NCBI RefSeq assembly: GCF_018837975.1 | Contig: NZ_JAGSOY010000003.1 | Coordinates: 124,001 to 188,000, forward strand | DNA: 64,000 nt | Reading direction: 5' to 3' | Origin: Zooshikella harenae | GTDB lineage: Bacteria > Pseudomonadota > Gammaproteobacteria > Pseudomonadales > Zooshikellaceae | The notes under the pieces: model-generated | Seen by the model: only the letters and a program-made list of their open reading frames with translations | The model's database searches: none | Told to the model about the DNA's origin: nothing | Part shown: positions 61,972 through 64,000 of the stretch, one piece after another | How the letters are laid out: the number at the start of each line of letters is the position of its first letter | Position numbering within the stretch: position 1 is the stretch's first letter | Made by a program: the position numbers and the translations under genes

Positions 61972-63315
61972 ATGGAACATCACCTTTTTGTACGGATTTT
62001 ATCTCTACCTAGTGAAGACCCTGCAGATATTGATACTGAGTGGTTGCTGTGTTCCAGTGAAGGTGAGGTTATCAGTGGTCCAGCTAAAGGAAGCTTGTTA
62101 TCGGTTCAAGAAACGCTCACTGAAGAAAATGCTTTAGGTCAGGCCAAAACCGTGTTTATTTTACCAGGTGATCAGGCACTACTTGTTAAAGTACCTATCA
62201 GTGATGCTCAGATGAAACATATAAAGCAAGCATTGCCTTATATGTTAGAAGATCACTTGGTAAACGATGTGGATGATATGCACATTGTCACAAATAGCCA
62301 AGTGCATGAAAAGATGCTCCCTGTTGCAGCCATTGCGCATGAGTCAATGAGTAAGCTGTTTGTCGCTATTTCTGATTTAGCACTGAATCCTTATCTCTGT
62401 ATCTCTGAGGCTCAGTTAGTCAATACAACCTCTTCAGAGGTTATACAAGTAGTTGTTGAGGGTGATAAAGCCTTAATGGCGATTCCTGAAGAAAACTACT
62501 TTAGTGTAGATACCTCAATTCTTCCGATGACATTGCAAACTGTATTAGAAAACCCTGCTGAATATCGCATGATTGATGCAGAAGATGATCCGGCATTAGC
62601 GATGTCTGTGGGCTTTACAAGGTTAAAAGTAACAGTAGCTAAACCTGTTACCTTAGAAATAAAGCGGCTATTAAAACAATTAGAGCAACAACTGCAGCCA
62701 TACCAAATTGAGCTAGAGTTTTCTGCTTTAAAGGGCGCTACTTTTCACTACTTATGCCGTAGTTTTTTGCAAAGTCAGAACCGTAATAAATTTATTAACT
62801 TATTTCAAAGTCAATATGCTGTTAATGCAGACAGTAGTGCTGGGTTTGCGAAGTGGAAAAGTGTTATTTACTTGGCTGCGGGATGGGTTGTTGTTTCGTT
62901 GGGTCTGCATTTGGGGCAGGCAATATACTTTGGCCAGCAAAGTGAAGCCTTGCATCAACAAGCTGAAGAAATATTTCGCTCAATATACCCTAATGCACGA
63001 AATGTTTTTGATCTTAAAGACAGTATGACGAGTCGGATGAAACAGAATGCTTCTGTGGGGGGAGAAGGGGCTTTTATTAAACTACTGGTTGATGTTTCAT
63101 CTGTTACCCAGCAACTGGGAAGTCAGCAAATAAAACCTAAAAGTTTAGATTTTAATAGTTCTGGGAATTCTTTAATGCTTGAAGTGAATGCAAAGAACTA
63201 TGAAGTGTTGGATGCTTATGTCAATCAATTAAAGCAGCGTGGTATGAGTGCCAAACTAGAAACAGCGAATCAAGAAAAAGAGACTGTTTTAGCACGTATT
63301 AATATTCAAGCTTAA
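61972..63315 (+). CDS. gspL: Type II secretion inner-membrane protein GspL
   Basis: 447 residues. A cytoplasmic actin-like domain (about 1-280, VFILPGDQALLVKVPISDAQMKHIKQALPYMLEDHL) binds GspE. One membrane helix lies at about 300-322, and a periplasmic ferredoxin-like domain follows. It precedes gspM by 16 bases. Confidence 0.94.
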   Translation: MEHHLFVRILSLPSEDPADIDTEWLLCSSEGEVISGPAKGSLLSVQETLTEENALGQAKTVFILPGDQALLVKVPISDAQMKHIKQALPYMLEDHLVNDVDDMHIVTNSQVHEKMLPVAAIAHESMSKLFVAISDLALNPYLCISEAQLVNTTSSEVIQVVVEGDKALMAIPEENYFSVDTSILPMTLQTVLENPAEYRMIDAEDDPALAMSVGFTRLKVTVAKPVTLEIKRLLKQLEQQLQPYQIELEFSALKGATFHYLCRSFLQSQNRNKFINLFQSQYAVNADSSAGFAKWKSVIYLAAGWVVVSLGLHLGQAIYFGQQSEALHQQAEEIFRSIYPNARNVFDLKDSMTSRMKQNASVGGEGAFIKLLVDVSSVTQQLGSQQIKPKSLDFNSSGNSLMLEVNAKNYEVLDAYVNQLKQRGMSAKLETANQEKETVLARINIQA

Positions 63316-63331
63316 AAGGTAGATTGATAGC

Positions 63332-63820
63332 ATGGCATCACCTTTCGTGGAAAAAATAACTGCACAGATAAATGCAATGCCTGAACGAGATCGACGTGCT
63401 TTGTTGATTATGGTTGTTGCTGTCACTTTGACTGTTGTTTATATGTTAATTTGGGATCCTGTTATGCAGTGGTCTGAAGAGTCACGAAAGGAGTATCATT
63501 CAAACATGGATACGCTGGCTTTTATTCAGGCAAATGAGCAGGCTGCAAGACAAAGTGCAAGTCAGGGGGGGCTGCAAGTCTCACAGGATAAACTTTCTGC
63601 TATTGTAACTGGCGCAGCTAGACAGCAAGGTATTAAATTAAGCCGAGTGCAACCTTCTAATGAGGGGGTGACAGTATGGATGGATAAGGTTGCTTATCAG
63701 AAACTGTTGGCTTGGGTCATTAACTTACATAACCAATATCATTTTACTATCGAGAAAATTAGAGTTGATGCTCAGGATGAGGCTGGAATGGTAAGGGCAT
63801 ATCTGAGTATAAGGTTGTAA
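63332..63820 (+). CDS. gspM: Type II secretion inner-membrane protein GspM
   Basis: 162 residues. One membrane helix (about 24-42, LLIMVVAVTLTVVYMLIWDP) and a periplasmic coiled and ferredoxin-like domain (ARQQGIKLSRVQPSNEGVTVWMDKVAYQKLLAWVINLHNQY). It stabilises GspL. It is the last gene of the visible operon; gspN is not seen in the remaining 180 bases. Confidence 0.93.
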   Translation: MASPFVEKITAQINAMPERDRRALLIMVVAVTLTVVYMLIWDPVMQWSEESRKEYHSNMDTLAFIQANEQAARQSASQGGLQVSQDKLSAIVTGAARQQGIKLSRVQPSNEGVTVWMDKVAYQKLLAWVINLHNQYHFTIEKIRVDAQDEAGMVRAYLSIRL

Positions 63821-64000
63821 AACTTAGTAGGTATCTGTTTTTTCCATCAAGTTGGCTTTCTTTATAGGAATGATTATACAATCACTGTTGTTTGTATGTA
63901 AGGCAATTGTTTTATAATGTTGGGTATTAATCTTGCTGCATTGTTTAGTGACTTTTCTTACCAATGTTGGTTGTATCGCAACATATAAACTATTGACTCT

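Noticed and set aside
1-64000. CRISPR arrays, tRNA genes or prophage
   Set aside because: No regularly spaced repeats, no cloverleaf sequence and no phage structural genes were seen on either strand.

Overview
This window reads as one chromosome segment from an AT-rich gammaproteobacterium. I infer a marine member of the Oceanospirillales (a Zooshikella- or Hahella-like organism). The inference rests on three things: a complete exosortase A (XrtA/EpsH) polysaccharide locus, a type II secretion cluster in the divergent gspCD / gspE-M arrangement known from Pseudomonas xcp, and low-GC gammaproteobacterial codon use. The species call is inference. No rRNA, tRNA, CRISPR array or complete insertion sequence was seen.

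Layout. (1) 1-4.98 kb: the end of a LolA-like protein, a SPOR-tagged outer-membrane barrel and an MMPL/RND transporter, tightly packed as one operon. (2) 5.1-22.3 kb: the core XrtA operon on the plus strand. It holds a Wza-like exporter, Wzz-like chain-length protein, tyrosine autokinase, TIGR03016-type barrel, AAA ATPase, WecB, deacetylase, FemAB protein, four GT4 glycosyltransferases, exosortase A and an Asn-synthetase-type amidotransferase. (3) 22.35-28.1 kb, minus strand: cbpA-cbpM, a second deacetylase, a two-domain acyltransferase and a Wzx-like flippase. (4) 28.1-41.6 kb: a looser, AT-rich accessory stretch with long non-coding gaps. It carries an ATP-grasp enzyme, the O-ligase/polymerase, a third deacetylase, a glutaminase-less Asn synthetase homologue, two paralogous TPR proteins around a FemAB-like gene, a GNAT, and an ACP with two exosortase-associated hydrolases. 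It also holds a short MITE-like element and an orphan terminator. (5) 42-49.5 kb: a heparinase-type lyase, the exosortase-associated PLP decarboxylase and AMP ligase, a trypsin-like protease and two small genes. (6) 49.6-52.2 kb: the initiating sugar-phosphate transferase (TIGR03013/EpsB type) and an EamA permease. (7) 52.3-63.8 kb: type II secretion genes gspDC (minus) and gspEFGHIJKLM (plus).

How it works together (inference from family knowledge). The sugar transferase at 49.6 kb loads the first sugar phosphate on undecaprenyl phosphate. The GT4 enzymes build the repeat unit. The deacetylases, amidotransferase, FemAB/GNAT proteins and the ACP/ligase/decarboxylase set decorate it. The flippase, O-ligase, Wzz/kinase and Wza-like proteins polymerise and export it, and the lyase can trim it. 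XrtA is expected to sort PEP-CTERM proteins onto or with this polymer, but no PEP-CTERM substrate and no PrsK/PrsR regulator pair is encoded here, so the system must be split across the genome.

Most notable points: a GspD secretin with a C-terminal SPOR domain, a second SPOR fusion on an outer-membrane barrel, a 207-bp TTAA-flanked inverted-repeat element, a free-standing intrinsic terminator that may end a small RNA, a perfect 22-bp palindrome upstream of a TPR gene, and a glutaminase-dead Asn-synthetase paralogue.
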